Shown: in pieces, positions 44,828 to 55,300 of the stretch
Position numbering within the stretch: the stretch's first letter is position 1
Layout of the letters: the number at the start of each line of letters is the position of its first letter
DNA from: Candidatus Tepidiaquacellales bacterium UBA6667
GTDB taxonomy: Bacteria; Bacteroidota; Ignavibacteria; Tepidaquicellales; Tepidaquicellaceae
Direction of reading: 5' to 3'
Assembly: GCA_002455255.1 (NCBI GenBank)
Contig: DKKL01000035.1
Span: 13,145 to 77,144, forward strand
DNA length: 64,000 nucleotides
Position numbers and translations under genes: made by a program
The notes under the pieces: model-generated
Told to the model about the DNA's origin: nothing
The model's database searches: none
What the model saw: the letters and a program-made list of their open reading frames with translations, nothing else

Positions 44828-45928
44828 TCAAATTTTCAAATTGAATATTTGTATCTTTTTTTCTATTCCGTTAATTATTAATCCTAATTTATGTTCGCCG
44901 GTATAATATTTCCTTGTTGTAATTTGTTTAAAATTATGAAATTTTTCAGTCCTAATTTCTTGTCCCGGTAATAAATTTTTCTCACTGATTTTAAAAACTT
45001 TTTTGTTAAGGTTACCATTTTTTATTCTGAAATAAACTGCATATTCAAGTCTTAGAAACAATTCTTTTTTACTTTTGTTTTTTATATCAAAAGTAAAATT
45101 TAGTTTTTCTCCTACTCTCACATTATTATTTTTTACAATGAATTTGTTTATTACAATTTCTTTAGAATCGTTTAATCCATAGATTTTTAATATTTCTTTA
45201 TCGCCTTTTTTTAGTAATGTTCTCGATGCATGTTTAATTATTTTATCTGTTTCTTCTGATTTTCCTTTCCATTTCCTGAAAAATTTTAAAACCAATTCAG
45301 GGTTATCTTTTGATATATCATTCAAATTATTAGCAACACTTTTCCTAACCCAAAAATTTTCATCATTAATTAAATTTTCAAGGATTGGAAAAATATTCGT
45401 CGGATTCTTCTTGAATACCGGTAATGCAATACCCCAAGGTAATCTCGGTCTTATACCTTCGCTTGAAAGTCTTCTAACTGAATGATGTTTACTCTTTGAC
45501 CAATTCATCATTTGTTTGACCATTCTATCTTCATATCTTAAAATGAACGGTCTGACGGCAAACTCACAACTAACTAATTTTGTAATTTCTTCCATTGCCT
45601 TAATTGATAATTCATAATTATCAATTCCGTATATTTCAATAAAATCCGGGAAAATAATAAACTCTAATCCAAATAATCCTCTTTTGTCTTTTTTAAATTC
45701 GGTACTAATATCTACAATTAATTTTATGCTTTTATTTATATCTTCAGGCAAATATTTTCTTAAAGTAAGTGTTGTGTGCCTCATTCTTTCTTTAAGTTCC
45801 ATATTTCTAAATTCATCATTCAAAACATTTTTTATAAAGCCAGAATTTTTGAAATCAGGGTATATTCCTTTTATCACTTCACATAGTTTAATATAAAAAT
45901 TCTCATTAAAATAATCTTTGAGTAGCAT
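44828..45928 (-). CDS. HEAT-repeat DNA alkylation-repair-like protein
   Basis: A 366-residue protein. Residues 1-235 are alpha-helical and match AlkC/AlkD-like COG4335 proteins: SKHHSVRRLSSEGIRPRLPW and DENFWVRKSVANNLNDISKDNPEL are typical HEAT blocks of that group. The last 110 residues are a separate beta domain (NFTFDIKNKSKKELFLRLEYAVYF) seen in AlkC-like fusions. AlkC/AlkD remove alkylated bases without flipping. No active-site Asp/Trp pair can be confirmed by eye. Confidence 0.8.
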   Translation of the reverse strand: MLLKDYFNENFYIKLCEVIKGIYPDFKNSGFIKNVLNDEFRNMELKERMRHTTLTLRKYLPEDINKSIKLIVDISTEFKKDKRGLFGLEFIIFPDFIEIYGIDNYELSIKAMEEITKLVSCEFAVRPFILRYEDRMVKQMMNWSKSKHHSVRRLSSEGIRPRLPWGIALPVFKKNPTNIFPILENLINDENFWVRKSVANNLNDISKDNPELVLKFFRKWKGKSEETDKIIKHASRTLLKKGDKEILKIYGLNDSKEIVINKFIVKNNNVRVGEKLNFTFDIKNKSKKELFLRLEYAVYFRIKNGNLNKKVFKISEKNLLPGQEIRTEKFHNFKQITTRKYYTGEHKLGLIINGIEKKIQIFNLKI

Positions 45929-45946
45929 AATTTTAAAATTTGATAA

Positions 45947-46450
45947 TTATCCGGCGTAAGTAAGCGGATTATCGGTTTTGTATCTCAAATAGTTTAATTT
46001 TAAAAGAACTATTTGTCTTATGTGATGGTAATCATGAGCAAGCCAGCAATTATAAAAATATTCAGCATTTACTTCTCCTAAGACTTTATGATAAATTTTA
46101 TTTGACCAATTGGGATTTTCAAATGACTTAATCAGGTTTACTGATTTATCTCTTTCTTGAAGAAAACTTTTAAGTATTTCTTCGTAATTTTTTGATGAAT
46201 ATTCTCTTGATGAAACCCATCCTATTGGGTCAATAGGCGGTAATTCTTTCTCAGGTGTGTATAAAACAAATTCCACTCTTTGTCTGAAATCTTCTCTTTC
46301 TTCATCGTATAAATGACAGACAATTTCGAGTAAATTCCATTTTCCTTCTTCCGGTCTCCACTTTGTAATTTCATCAGAAAGTCCGGTCAGTAGATTTTCA
46401 AAAATTTTTTTGTTGTTATTTAATTCACTTAATACAAACTCTTTCACCAT
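45947..46450 (-). CDS. DinB-superfamily protein, second copy
   Basis: The 167-residue protein resembles the other DinB family member: LLEIVCHLYDEEREDF has the first His and WLAHDYHHIRQIVLLKL the others. The shared fold is a four-helix bundle with a metal site. It is upstream of the AlkD-like gene (18-bp gap) and downstream of the desaturase (33 bp). Sequence similarity with the copy at 44274 is low, so this is not a recent duplication. Confidence 0.83.
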   Translation of the reverse strand: MVKEFVLSELNNNKKIFENLLTGLSDEITKWRPEEGKWNLLEIVCHLYDEEREDFRQRVEFVLYTPEKELPPIDPIGWVSSREYSSKNYEEILKSFLQERDKSVNLIKSFENPNWSNKIYHKVLGEVNAEYFYNCWLAHDYHHIRQIVLLKLNYLRYKTDNPLTYAG

Positions 46451-46483
46451 AATTTTTCTTTTAAATCACGGGGAAATTATGCG

Positions 46484-47572
46484 TCAATTATAACCGAAAC
46501 GTTTGAGCATTTTTGTATGCTCATATAGTGCATTAAAAAAACCGCCATATTCATAATAGGGAATTCCATTTTCTTCAGCTGTTTGTCTTATTATTGGGGC
46601 AAGATTTTTATAATGTATATGGCAAATATTTGGGAATAAATGATGTTCAATCTGAAAATTTAATCCCCCGATAAACCATGATAAAAATTTATTTGTCTGT
46701 GAAAAATTTGCTGTATTATAAAACTGATGAACAGTCCAGTTACTTTCATGTTTTAAATCCTCATCAGCCATTTTGTAATCTGATGATGGCATTACATGTG
46801 CACATTGGAAAACACACGCAAGAAATAATCCTGATGCCAAATGCATTCCATAGAAAAACAAAACTGTCATCCACCATGGAATCGGTAAAATTATTATTGG
46901 TAATACTAAAAATAAAAACAAATATAAAGCTTTAAAAAATATTAATTCTAAGAACGCAAAAATAAATGTTCTTTTTTGAGTTTTTAGAAATCCCTGCTTA
47001 TAATAAGTAAACAATTGCCCAAAATCTTTTCCAAGTAACCAATAAATTGTCATTTGAGCGTATATAAACCAGCCATATAAATGCTGATATTTATGGAAAA
47101 ATAATTTTTTCTGGTCAGGAGCAAGTCTCATTAGAAATCCTGAACCAATATCATCATCATGACCATGTATATTCGTATATGTATGGTGCAATACATTATG
47201 TTGGATTCTCCAGTTAAGTGAGTTTCCACCAATTATATTTATTAAATAACTTAAGACATTGTTAACTGTGGGATTTCTTGAATACGAACCATGATTTGCA
47301 TCATGCATTACGGAAAGCCCTATGCCTGACATACCTGCACTCATTAATAAAAACATCGCAAAAATTATTAGCGGACTGCTAATCAGTCCGCTAATAAGAA
47401 AACCATACGGAATAAAATATAAGGCAATCATAAAAATGGTTTTAAATACCATTTCTTTATTTCCATGCCTTTCAATTTTCTTTTCATCAAAATATTCTTT
47501 TACTTTCTTTCTAAGAATAGATGCTATATTAGGATTAACCTGATTTGAAAATTTAATTGATTTAAAACTCAT
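46484..47572 (-). CDS. Membrane fatty-acid desaturase
   Basis: The 362-residue protein has the three His boxes of acyl-lipid/acyl-CoA desaturases: HDANH (MHDANHGSYS), HNVLHH (HNVLHHTYTNIHGHD) and QIEHH (FQIEHHLFPNICHIHY). Four hydrophobic segments lie between boxes. The QxxHH form is typical of COG3239 enzymes, some of them front-end desaturases. It adds a double bond to membrane lipid chains with a di-iron centre and O2. Starts with ATG 3 bp before the helicase stop region. Confidence 0.93.
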   Translation of the reverse strand: MSFKSIKFSNQVNPNIASILRKKVKEYFDEKKIERHGNKEMVFKTIFMIALYFIPYGFLISGLISSPLIIFAMFLLMSAGMSGIGLSVMHDANHGSYSRNPTVNNVLSYLINIIGGNSLNWRIQHNVLHHTYTNIHGHDDDIGSGFLMRLAPDQKKLFFHKYQHLYGWFIYAQMTIYWLLGKDFGQLFTYYKQGFLKTQKRTFIFAFLELIFFKALYLFLFLVLPIIILPIPWWMTVLFFYGMHLASGLFLACVFQCAHVMPSSDYKMADEDLKHESNWTVHQFYNTANFSQTNKFLSWFIGGLNFQIEHHLFPNICHIHYKNLAPIIRQTAEENGIPYYEYGGFFNALYEHTKMLKRFGYN

Positions 47573-47574
47573 TA

Positions 47575-49170
47575 CTAATAGTTCCTTGAAAATTTATTTT
47601 TAGAGAATTTACTTTTTTTTAAATTTGAATTTCTGTCAAATGGATTTCTTGAAGAATCTCTTCTGTCATATCCGCCTGATTGACCTTTTTCATATACATT
47701 TTTTCTATCGCCGCTCCTGCCTCTGTCATTATTTCTACCCCTGTCATTATTCCTGTCTCTGTCACGACCCCAGTTTTTTCCTCTATCTCTATCTCTGTCT
47801 CTTCCTCTGTCTCGTCTGTCATCTCTTGATTCACTTTTTTCTATTTCTTTTATTGGTTTCTTATCTTCTTCATCTACTATCTTAAGCAACGCAGCAGCAA
47901 GTTCTGAAATTGTGATATCATCAGTCAGATAAAAATTTAAGTCATTAATATAGTTATTTAAATTTTTTTCTGAAATTTCTTTTTTTATTCTGTCATTCAG
48001 TTTAGATTTTCTAGAACTTTCTATATCTATTGCTGATGGAATTTCTTTTCTTACGATTTTAGCATTTGTGTATTTCTTAATATCTTTCAACTTATAAATT
48101 TCTTTTAAAGTTACAAAACTTAATGAAATACCTTTTTTTCCCGCTCTGCCGGTTCTTCCGATTCTGTGTACATAATATTCTTCATCCTGTGGAAAATCAT
48201 AATTTATTACTGCATCAATATCATCAACGTCCAATCCTCTTGCAGCAACGTCTGTAGCTATTAATATATCAAGTCCACCGGTTCTGAATTTTTTCATTAC
48301 CTTATCTCTCACATTTTGCCTCATATCTCCATGCAAAGCATCTGCTAAATAACCCCGAGCATTCAAATGCTCTACAAGGTTATCAACTTGTCTTTTCGTA
48401 TTGCAAAATACTAATGTAAGCTTAAATTGGTATAAATCTATAAATCTGCAAAGAACTTCCAGTTTATCGCGTTCTTTTGTTTCAACATAAACCTGTTCAA
48501 TTGATGGAACTGTTAGTTCTTTATGTTGGATTTTAACTTCAACAGGATTTTTTTGAAATCTTTTTGTTAATTTTAATATAGGTGGTGCCATCGTCGCTGA
48601 AAACAACACTGTCTGACGGTCTTCAGGAACACTCGTGAGTATATCTTCTATGGCTTCTCTGAATCCCATATTTAACATCTCATCTGCCTCGTCCAGAACT
48701 ACCAGGTTTACGTTATCCAATACCAATGAACCTCGGTCTAAATGATCTTGTACTCTTCCGGGTGTTCCAATCACTACATTTACACCGGATTTTAAACTTC
48801 TAAGTTGTCTGTCAATTGATTGTCCGCCATATATCGCTAAAATCCTAATATCTTTTTTATGTTTAGATAAATGTGTTAAATCTTCTGTAACTTGAATTGC
48901 AAGTTCACGAGTTGGGCATAAAACTATCGCTTGTGGTTTTTTTATTGCAGGATTTATTTTCTCTACAAGCGGAATTCCAAATGCCGCTGTTTTGCCAGTT
49001 CCTGTCTGGGCTAATCCTAATACATCTTTACCGGCTAATAATACCGGTATAGATTGTGCTTGTATTGGTGTTGGTTGTTCATAACCTATTTCTGAAATGG
49101 CTTTTAATACCTGTCCTGAAATATCGAGATCTTTAAATAGCACAGTCTCATCAGTTTTACTTGTTATCAT
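47575..49170 (-). CDS. DEAD-box ATP-dependent RNA helicase
   Basis: About 531 residues. I start at the ATG at 49170 (MITSKTDETVLFKDL); the in-frame TTG at 49188 is less likely. Motifs: PTPIQAQSIP (Q), AQTGTGKT (I), PTRELA (Ia), VLDEADEMLN (II), SATM (III) and HRIGRTGR (VI). The last 80 residues are an RDR/NDR-rich low-complexity tail, which binds RNA and is often seen in CsdA-type cold-shock helicases. The gene is separated from the aspartyl protease by about 70 bp upstream. Confidence 0.95.
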   Translation of the reverse strand: MITSKTDETVLFKDLDISGQVLKAISEIGYEQPTPIQAQSIPVLLAGKDVLGLAQTGTGKTAAFGIPLVEKINPAIKKPQAIVLCPTRELAIQVTEDLTHLSKHKKDIRILAIYGGQSIDRQLRSLKSGVNVVIGTPGRVQDHLDRGSLVLDNVNLVVLDEADEMLNMGFREAIEDILTSVPEDRQTVLFSATMAPPILKLTKRFQKNPVEVKIQHKELTVPSIEQVYVETKERDKLEVLCRFIDLYQFKLTLVFCNTKRQVDNLVEHLNARGYLADALHGDMRQNVRDKVMKKFRTGGLDILIATDVAARGLDVDDIDAVINYDFPQDEEYYVHRIGRTGRAGKKGISLSFVTLKEIYKLKDIKKYTNAKIVRKEIPSAIDIESSRKSKLNDRIKKEISEKNLNNYINDLNFYLTDDITISELAAALLKIVDEEDKKPIKEIEKSESRDDRRDRGRDRDRDRGKNWGRDRDRNNDRGRNNDRGRSGDRKNVYEKGQSGGYDRRDSSRNPFDRNSNLKKSKFSKNKFSRNY

Positions 49171-49256
49171 ATCATATAAGATAACCAATTTTTATAATAT
49201 TTGAACTGCACAAATATCCCTCAATTCCAATAATTACTGCTAAAAACCCTATTATT

Positions 49257-50522
49257 TCAATATAATTGCACTTTCATTGATTTGAAATCTATTACCAAAT
49301 TATCATATTTCCCTAAAAAATCTTGTCCAAGATTTCCATACATTTTTTTCTTTTTATCTGCTATTTTTTCACTTATTAATGATATATCTTTTATCTCGTT
49401 TGTTGAATTTCCAATTGTGAATTTTATTGCTTCTATATTAAATCCGTTGAATGATTTTTCCCCTCCTGCACCTCCAAATTTTACCTGTGTTAATTTATAG
49501 TTTTCATCTATAAATTTTTTATATTTTTCATAAAACGGTGAATATAATAATGTTGTTCTCGCTCCGGTATCAAATGTAAAATCAAGTGAATCATTTTGAT
49601 ATACTACTTCTATTACCGGCATAAAACCATCCAATAGCAAATTTTGATGACTGTCTTTTTTTGAATCACTGTTAAGTGTAATCATATTATTTCTGTTTAT
49701 GGTAATTTCTTTTAAATCCTTTATCAGGGGTAAACCAATGATTCCTGAAATTTTATAAACACCTCCTCCAAATGATAATGCCTCGTCAGGTAAAACTAAA
49801 AATAATACATTTTTACATTCAATATCTCCGATAAAAAATTCTTTCGCATATGCAAGTTCTGCATCTACTTTTATACCTGTGATAGTGCCAACTTTTATTG
49901 TTCCATCAACAAATTTCATACCCATCTTCAATGCAGTTGATTTTGTAACTGTGCTAAAGTTTGCTCCGGTATCAAATACAAAATTAATTTCTTCTGAATT
50001 AGATTTAACTTTAATATTAATCAATTCCGCAAGATCTTTTGTGTAATTTAGATTTTTCTTCCCGGAGAATTTTACTTCCTGTTTTTTAGTATCTTTAAAA
50101 CCTTCCCATATAATTAAAGAATTTTCAATCTCTTCTCTGTCATTTGAATTTATTGACTCTTTATAACTCTCAAGATAATCCTTAGACATTTCAGCTGCTT
50201 TTTTATATTCGTATAAATGTACATAGTTGTTGATTATGCTTTCAATAAGTGCCTTACGAATTTTTAAATCAATTTTTTCATTTTTAGAATGACTCAATAA
50301 TAGCTCATTAGACTTTTCAGGTTCATTTTGAAGACATAAAATTAAACCATTTAATATCGAATTTTCTATTTCACTAAGTTTATCAGAGTTTAAACTATAA
50401 AATTTAATAAACTCGAAATATTTATCACTTTCATAAATTGATAATGCTTCTTGGAATTTTGTTTGCCCTGTCAGCTGATTTGAAATTATCATAAAAATTA
50501 AAATTAAAATTAGTTTTTTCAT
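49257..50522 (-). CDS. Exported two-domain retropepsin-like aspartyl protease
   Basis: The 421-residue protein has a signal peptide (LILILIFMIISNQLTGQ), about 130 residues of helices, and two retropepsin-like domains with DTG at 174-176 (FVFDTGANFS) and 308-310 (FTFDTGARTT). Each shows the family strand ILG/IGLPLI or LGQDF afterwards. Two DTG domains in one chain make a pepsin-like active site possible without dimerisation. Substrate unknown. Confidence 0.85.
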   Translation of the reverse strand: MKKLILILIFMIISNQLTGQTKFQEALSIYESDKYFEFIKFYSLNSDKLSEIENSILNGLILCLQNEPEKSNELLLSHSKNEKIDLKIRKALIESIINNYVHLYEYKKAAEMSKDYLESYKESINSNDREEIENSLIIWEGFKDTKKQEVKFSGKKNLNYTKDLAELINIKVKSNSEEINFVFDTGANFSTVTKSTALKMGMKFVDGTIKVGTITGIKVDAELAYAKEFFIGDIECKNVLFLVLPDEALSFGGGVYKISGIIGLPLIKDLKEITINRNNMITLNSDSKKDSHQNLLLDGFMPVIEVVYQNDSLDFTFDTGARTTLLYSPFYEKYKKFIDENYKLTQVKFGGAGGEKSFNGFNIEAIKFTIGNSTNEIKDISLISEKIADKKKKMYGNLGQDFLGKYDNLVIDFKSMKVQLY

Positions 50523-50586
50523 CTTTTATATATTTTCAATAAAATTATGCAATTTAAATTCCTTTGTATTGTATTTTTCCGACAGA

Positions 50587-51312
50587 TTAATTTTTGTAAA
50601 ATTTTTTCTTTATCCTTCTTTGCATTTTTAAAAAATCAGTAGGATTGTTACCGCTTAATTTTTTAAATTCTTTGTTGAAATTAGACTGATCATAATATTT
50701 CATATCGTTTTTATAAATTTCTTCTAATGAAAGTTTATCTGTAGATTCTTTAAATTTTTCTAACATAGCATACTTTTTCATATTCAATCCGGTATATTCC
50801 TTAAATTTCCTTTGAAGTGTCCTTTCGTTTATATTTAATAGCGAAACTATTTCTTTTATTTTTATTTCAGGATTTTTAATAATCAATTTTATTGCATCAC
50901 TGACAATATTATTTATTGTTTTATTTTTAGTTATAATAATATTTAGAATTATTTCATTCATTTGCGAGAAATAATTTTGTAAACTTTCTCTTTCATAATT
51001 CTCAGGCTTATTTATTGTTTTTATTTCGTTAAAATCAGAAATTTCAATTTTTATTATTGGATATATTGAAAATCCAAATAAAATTATATTTGATTTATTT
51101 TCTAATTCTATTTTGTTTGTATGTGGTCTCAGCAATCTTATTTCTTCATTTTGCTTATCCTGAATCAGTATCAATGAAAAATTATTATCCGGTAACAAAT
51201 TGTTTTTTTCTTTGCTCATATCATTTCGTATATAAAACCAGTTTTTAGATATAATTGCACTATATTTATACTCAGGTGCAAACTCCATATATAATCGGGA
51301 ACTTATATTCAT
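50587..51312 (-). CDS. AraC-family transcription regulator
   Basis: The 241-residue protein ends in an AraC HTH pair (about 155-230): EIKIKEIVSLLNINERTLQRKFKEYTGLNMKKY and DQSNFNKEFKKLSGNNPTDFL. The N-terminal 140 residues are an uncharacterised sensing domain of beta type (the FAPEYKYSAII start and PEKYERESLQ helix), with no known ligand motif. It diverges from the Omp28-type lipoprotein gene by only 13 bp, so the two could share regulation. Confidence 0.85.
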   Translation of the reverse strand: MNISSRLYMEFAPEYKYSAIISKNWFYIRNDMSKEKNNLLPDNNFSLILIQDKQNEEIRLLRPHTNKIELENKSNIILFGFSIYPIIKIEISDFNEIKTINKPENYERESLQNYFSQMNEIILNIIITKNKTINNIVSDAIKLIIKNPEIKIKEIVSLLNINERTLQRKFKEYTGLNMKKYAMLEKFKESTDKLSLEEIYKNDMKYYDQSNFNKEFKKLSGNNPTDFLKMQRRIKKKFYKN

Positions 51313-51325
51313 TTTTTATTTTTTA

Positions 51326-52183
51326 ATGAAATATATATTTAAACTATCAGATAATATGAAATCAATATTTAATAAATCAATTATACATATTTTTATTGAA
51401 AAGTGTAATCAAATAATCTGTTTATTATTTTTAACTATCGTAATTTACGGATGTAATAATACTCCGGTTACTAATAATCCTCCTTCTGCAACTTCAGACG
51501 TAAATAAAAGATTACTTGAAATATTTGTGAATACCCGATGTACTGTTTGTCCTCCTGCTGACCATTATGCTGATAATGTGAACAATTTAGCAGGAATAAC
51601 ATTAAATGATACAAATGTAATAATAATTCGTTATCATACAACTTTATATTCCGGTGATCCTTTTTTTGATTTTAACCCTGTTGATAATCTTGCAAGACAA
51701 ATTTTATATAATGCAGGAACTTCTAACCCCAGAGCTTACCTTATGTCAAAATTTTTAAGCGTCTTTAATTCTTCAGCTTGGACTGATTCAATAAATTCTT
51801 CTCTTTCTACTTCTGCAAATTCAGTTGATATAAAATTATACAATAATTTTAACTCGTTAACTTCATCCGGTAATATTATTTCAAAATTTAAATCTTCATT
51901 AACTTTGGATACTGATAGTTTAAAATATTTTATAATTTTAACAGAAAATAATATTGCATATAATGCACCAAACGGAATTACAGTATTTAATAATGTAATG
52001 AGAGATATATTTACTAATCCAAACGGAAACGAAATTACTCTGCCGGTTTCTGTTGAAGTTGAACAATCATTAAATTATGCAGTTGATTCACAAATAAATA
52101 CAATGAATTCTTATATTAATGTTTTTGTTCAGGATATAACTACTCGTGAAGTTTATGGAATAACCAGAATTAAATTAAATTAA
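51326..52183 (+). CDS. Omp28-like thioredoxin-fold surface lipoprotein
   Basis: A 285-residue lipoprotein with the lipobox near residue 43 (VIYGC). The mature part begins NNTPVTNNPP and then LLEIFVNTRCTVCPPADHYADNVNNL, the Omp28/thioredoxin-like block with CxxC (CTVC). A later segment (DSLKYFIILTENNIAYNAPN, then a C-terminal EVYGITRIKLN) fits the family. A start at the ATG at 51356 (MKSIFNKS) is also possible and gives a more normal signal length. It should be anchored in the envelope. Confidence 0.8.
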   Translation: MKYIFKLSDNMKSIFNKSIIHIFIEKCNQIICLLFLTIVIYGCNNTPVTNNPPSATSDVNKRLLEIFVNTRCTVCPPADHYADNVNNLAGITLNDTNVIIIRYHTTLYSGDPFFDFNPVDNLARQILYNAGTSNPRAYLMSKFLSVFNSSAWTDSINSSLSTSANSVDIKLYNNFNSLTSSGNIISKFKSSLTLDTDSLKYFIILTENNIAYNAPNGITVFNNVMRDIFTNPNGNEITLPVSVEVEQSLNYAVDSQINTMNSYINVFVQDITTREVYGITRIKLN

Positions 52184-52384
52184 AAAATTCTTATAAAAAT
52201 GTTGTGTTTTGTATCTAAAGGGCGAATATCGAATATAATTCTTTGTTTGAAGTTATGATGAATCCTTCTACCGATTTAGTAGATTTATAAGGTGTGGAAA
52301 AATCTCCGAACTCTAATGTGAAAATATTCCATAATAAAAATGAAAACTATCCCGGAAGATATGTATGTAAACGGAAATTTGTAA
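52184..52384. other. Intergenic region between Omp28-like gene and the large surface protein
   Basis: About 200 bp. A plus-strand reading contains a partial-looking frame from 52252 (MMNPSTDLVDL then a stop, and then GVEKSPNSNVKIFHNKN) that may be the remains of a gene, but no homologue is recognised. No strong terminator is visible for either of the converging genes. Confidence 0.3.
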
Positions 52385-55300
52385 TCAAAAAAATGCAGTT
52401 ACCTGTGCTCTCGCAGTATTCAATAATCTTCTTGAACCTTCTAAACGTCCGTCATAGTTCAGACTTGCTTGTATATTCTGACTTATTGAATAATCAAAAA
52501 TTCCTCTGATAAAATAACTCTTCCCGTTTATTCTGCCATTTGTCAGTTCATAAGGAAATGTGAGTATGTTTTCATTAAGAATAATCTCAGCCCGTTCCAA
52601 TTCTATTCGGACTCTTCCTATTGAAGTGAAAGAATATATAAATCTTAATGTCTGCTGATTAATGTTTGCATCTATTGGTAAGGATGGGTAGTAATCGGTT
52701 GCTTTAGTAAAATTAATTGCAAATCCGCTTTCAATCTGTTGAATAGGTCTGTAAATAAAATCAAGTGTTGCACCTTCTGAAATTATATTCCTGTTTCTGA
52801 TTGAATTTACCGGTGCAATATTTCTGTCAGTTTTGTTTGTAATGTCAAGTTGCGTACCTACATCTTTTGATAAACCAATTTTAATTCTTAATGATCTCTG
52901 TATATTCAATCCTCTCTCATTTCCGCTTGCATATTGACTGAATCCTTTTGTTTGTAAAAATCTGAACCTCACTGAATAATCAGGATTATTTTCGAATAGG
53001 TTTATATCCTGCTGAATCAGTTGTGTTCCCTGCAAAGTATTTGTATCATTTTGGAATGTATTAAATTTCAGATAATATAAATTATCGGTGTTTGGGTCTT
53101 TTGATTTTTCATCAACTCTGAAAAATGTTTCCGCTGTTAAATTATTTATTACATCATTTATTATATTCCCGTTTTTAAGATTTATAAATCTTGATGGTCT
53201 CAATGTTATCTTCGCTGAAGTTCTGAGGTCAACCGTAGGGAAAAATTCATTAGTCGGTATATTTAACCTGATATAATCACCTCCGAAATTTACTAATTGA
53301 AAATCAAATTCATCAAGAATTCCATTGTTGTTAATATCTCCTAAATAAATATAATTTCCTTCTCCGACAGGAACTTTCACAAAAACCCTTTCAATCTTTG
53401 CAGTTCTGTCTGATGACACGTTATAGAACAAATCTGTTACAAAACCAGAAACTAACGGGTCAATTCTTATTTGTGAATTTACAAGAACAGATTTATTATC
53501 TGTATTACCTTGTAATATTGCAGTTTCTGAAAATTGTTTATCTCTAAATCCTAAATCTAATGATGCTGTTATAAACTGAATACCTCTGTATATTAATCCG
53601 TATTTTTGAATATATGTATTGGAAAAATCTGTTAGAAAACCCGAACTTACAAACTGATCTTTTCTGTAATTAAATTCAGCAAAAAAATCTAAATTGTTAA
53701 AATTCCTGATGGCAATTCTCGGAATATATTCATTGAATGCAAAAGATGATGTCTGAAAAGAATCAAGTTGTAATCCGTTTAATCTGTTCTCTTTGGTTTC
53801 TGATATATAATTGAATGAGGTTTCTAAAAATGGTGACTCATATATATTTTCTCCGAATGCTTTTTTGTAATTAACTGTTGCAAAGTGTTTAAGCCATTTA
53901 CCTGAAATTCCGTTCAATGTATTGTCTGAATTCAATAAGTCGAATTTATATTTGACTGAAGGTAAATGTAATGAATCTCCCGTAAAACCAATCTCTGCAA
54001 TATTCCTCAAAGAATTAAAAATTTCTCCTCTCTTCAGCTGACCAAGATTATAGTTTATATTAAATAATTTACCCGGCGAAAAATTTAAAACACCTTCATT
54101 GAATAGTTCAGTTTGTATTGTTGAATCTGATACATCAAAATTTCTGTTGAATTCTACTGAGTTGATTCTTTCAAGCGATGTGAAATATTTATTTACTAAT
54201 CTGCTTTTAAACAGAAGTCTGAAATTATTCATATCAATTCCTGCAATGTTTAAAACAGGTTTTATAAAATTCACACTTCCGGCAAACGCAACCCCACCAA
54301 ATTTAGAACTCGTAATATTTGAAAATTTATTTGCATTCAGATATGAATATGCTGATTCTAATTTTATTATTAAATCACTTTCTCTGTTAGGGTTAAATTC
54401 AAATCCCGCATTTATTATTTGATATGCAGTCGGGATTGGAATAAATATTACAGGCAAATAATTTCCGTTTCCTTTTCCAACATAATTATATTCAAGCGAA
54501 CTAATTTGAAAATAATCTCCTTTGCCTTGCCCTACAAACGAAAATGTTACATTATAAACTGATGAATCTGTACCCGGCTGAAATTTGTAAATCGTATCTT
54601 GTGTGTTTATTGAATCAAGATAAAAAATATAAGAACCATTCCCAATATTTGTTGTTGTATCTAATCCTACAAACTGAATTCCGGTTTTTAGTGCTTTAAA
54701 TTTATCATCTCCCGCATTTGCAAGAATTATCTTATCTTCTTCTGATAATGTGAAATCTATTGTTCTGTCCTGATCATCAAAATCGCTGACATATGCTGCA
54801 GAAAACTTTAGCTTATTGTCAAACAGTTTCAAACTGTTTTTACCGGCTAATAATGTTCTGGAATATCTCCTGTCTGAATATTCAAAATCAACAACAATTC
54901 TTGAATTTGAAGTGATGATTCTTCTGTTTTTAAAAGTTATAGAACCAATTCCGTAGTCAATAACATAATCTTCATTTTCTCCTCTGGTTTGAAGCTGTCC
55001 GTCTAAATAAACTTTTTCTGTCCCTGAAAGTACAAGTATGTTTAACTCGTTTTCACTTCCTGTCAGTTTATAAGGACCTTGGATTCCGTCAATTCCGTTG
55101 AATGAATTAGAATTGAATTTACCTCTTTGCACTGCCCCTGAAAGTGATAATTCTCCAAAATCAAATTCACCAAATCCTTTTGCACCTTGTATCTTTCTTT
55201 GAAATCTTAAAAATTCTGAATTGTCAAAATTCAGTTCAATATCACCAATCGTAGTTGATATGTTGTTGCTTCTCAATTCTATAAATACTTTATCTAACTC

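Noticed and set aside
47619..47885. Long frames opposite and alongside the helicase tail (Thr/Glu-rich and His/Cys-rich)
   Set aside because: They are shadow frames of the RDR-rich low-complexity end of the DEAD-box gene; the helicase frame has the conserved motifs.
52294..52509. 71-aa plus-strand ORF before and over the 3' end of the large surface protein gene
   Set aside because: Half of it overlaps the surface protein frame and the product shows no family pattern; possibly a relic but not supported as a gene.
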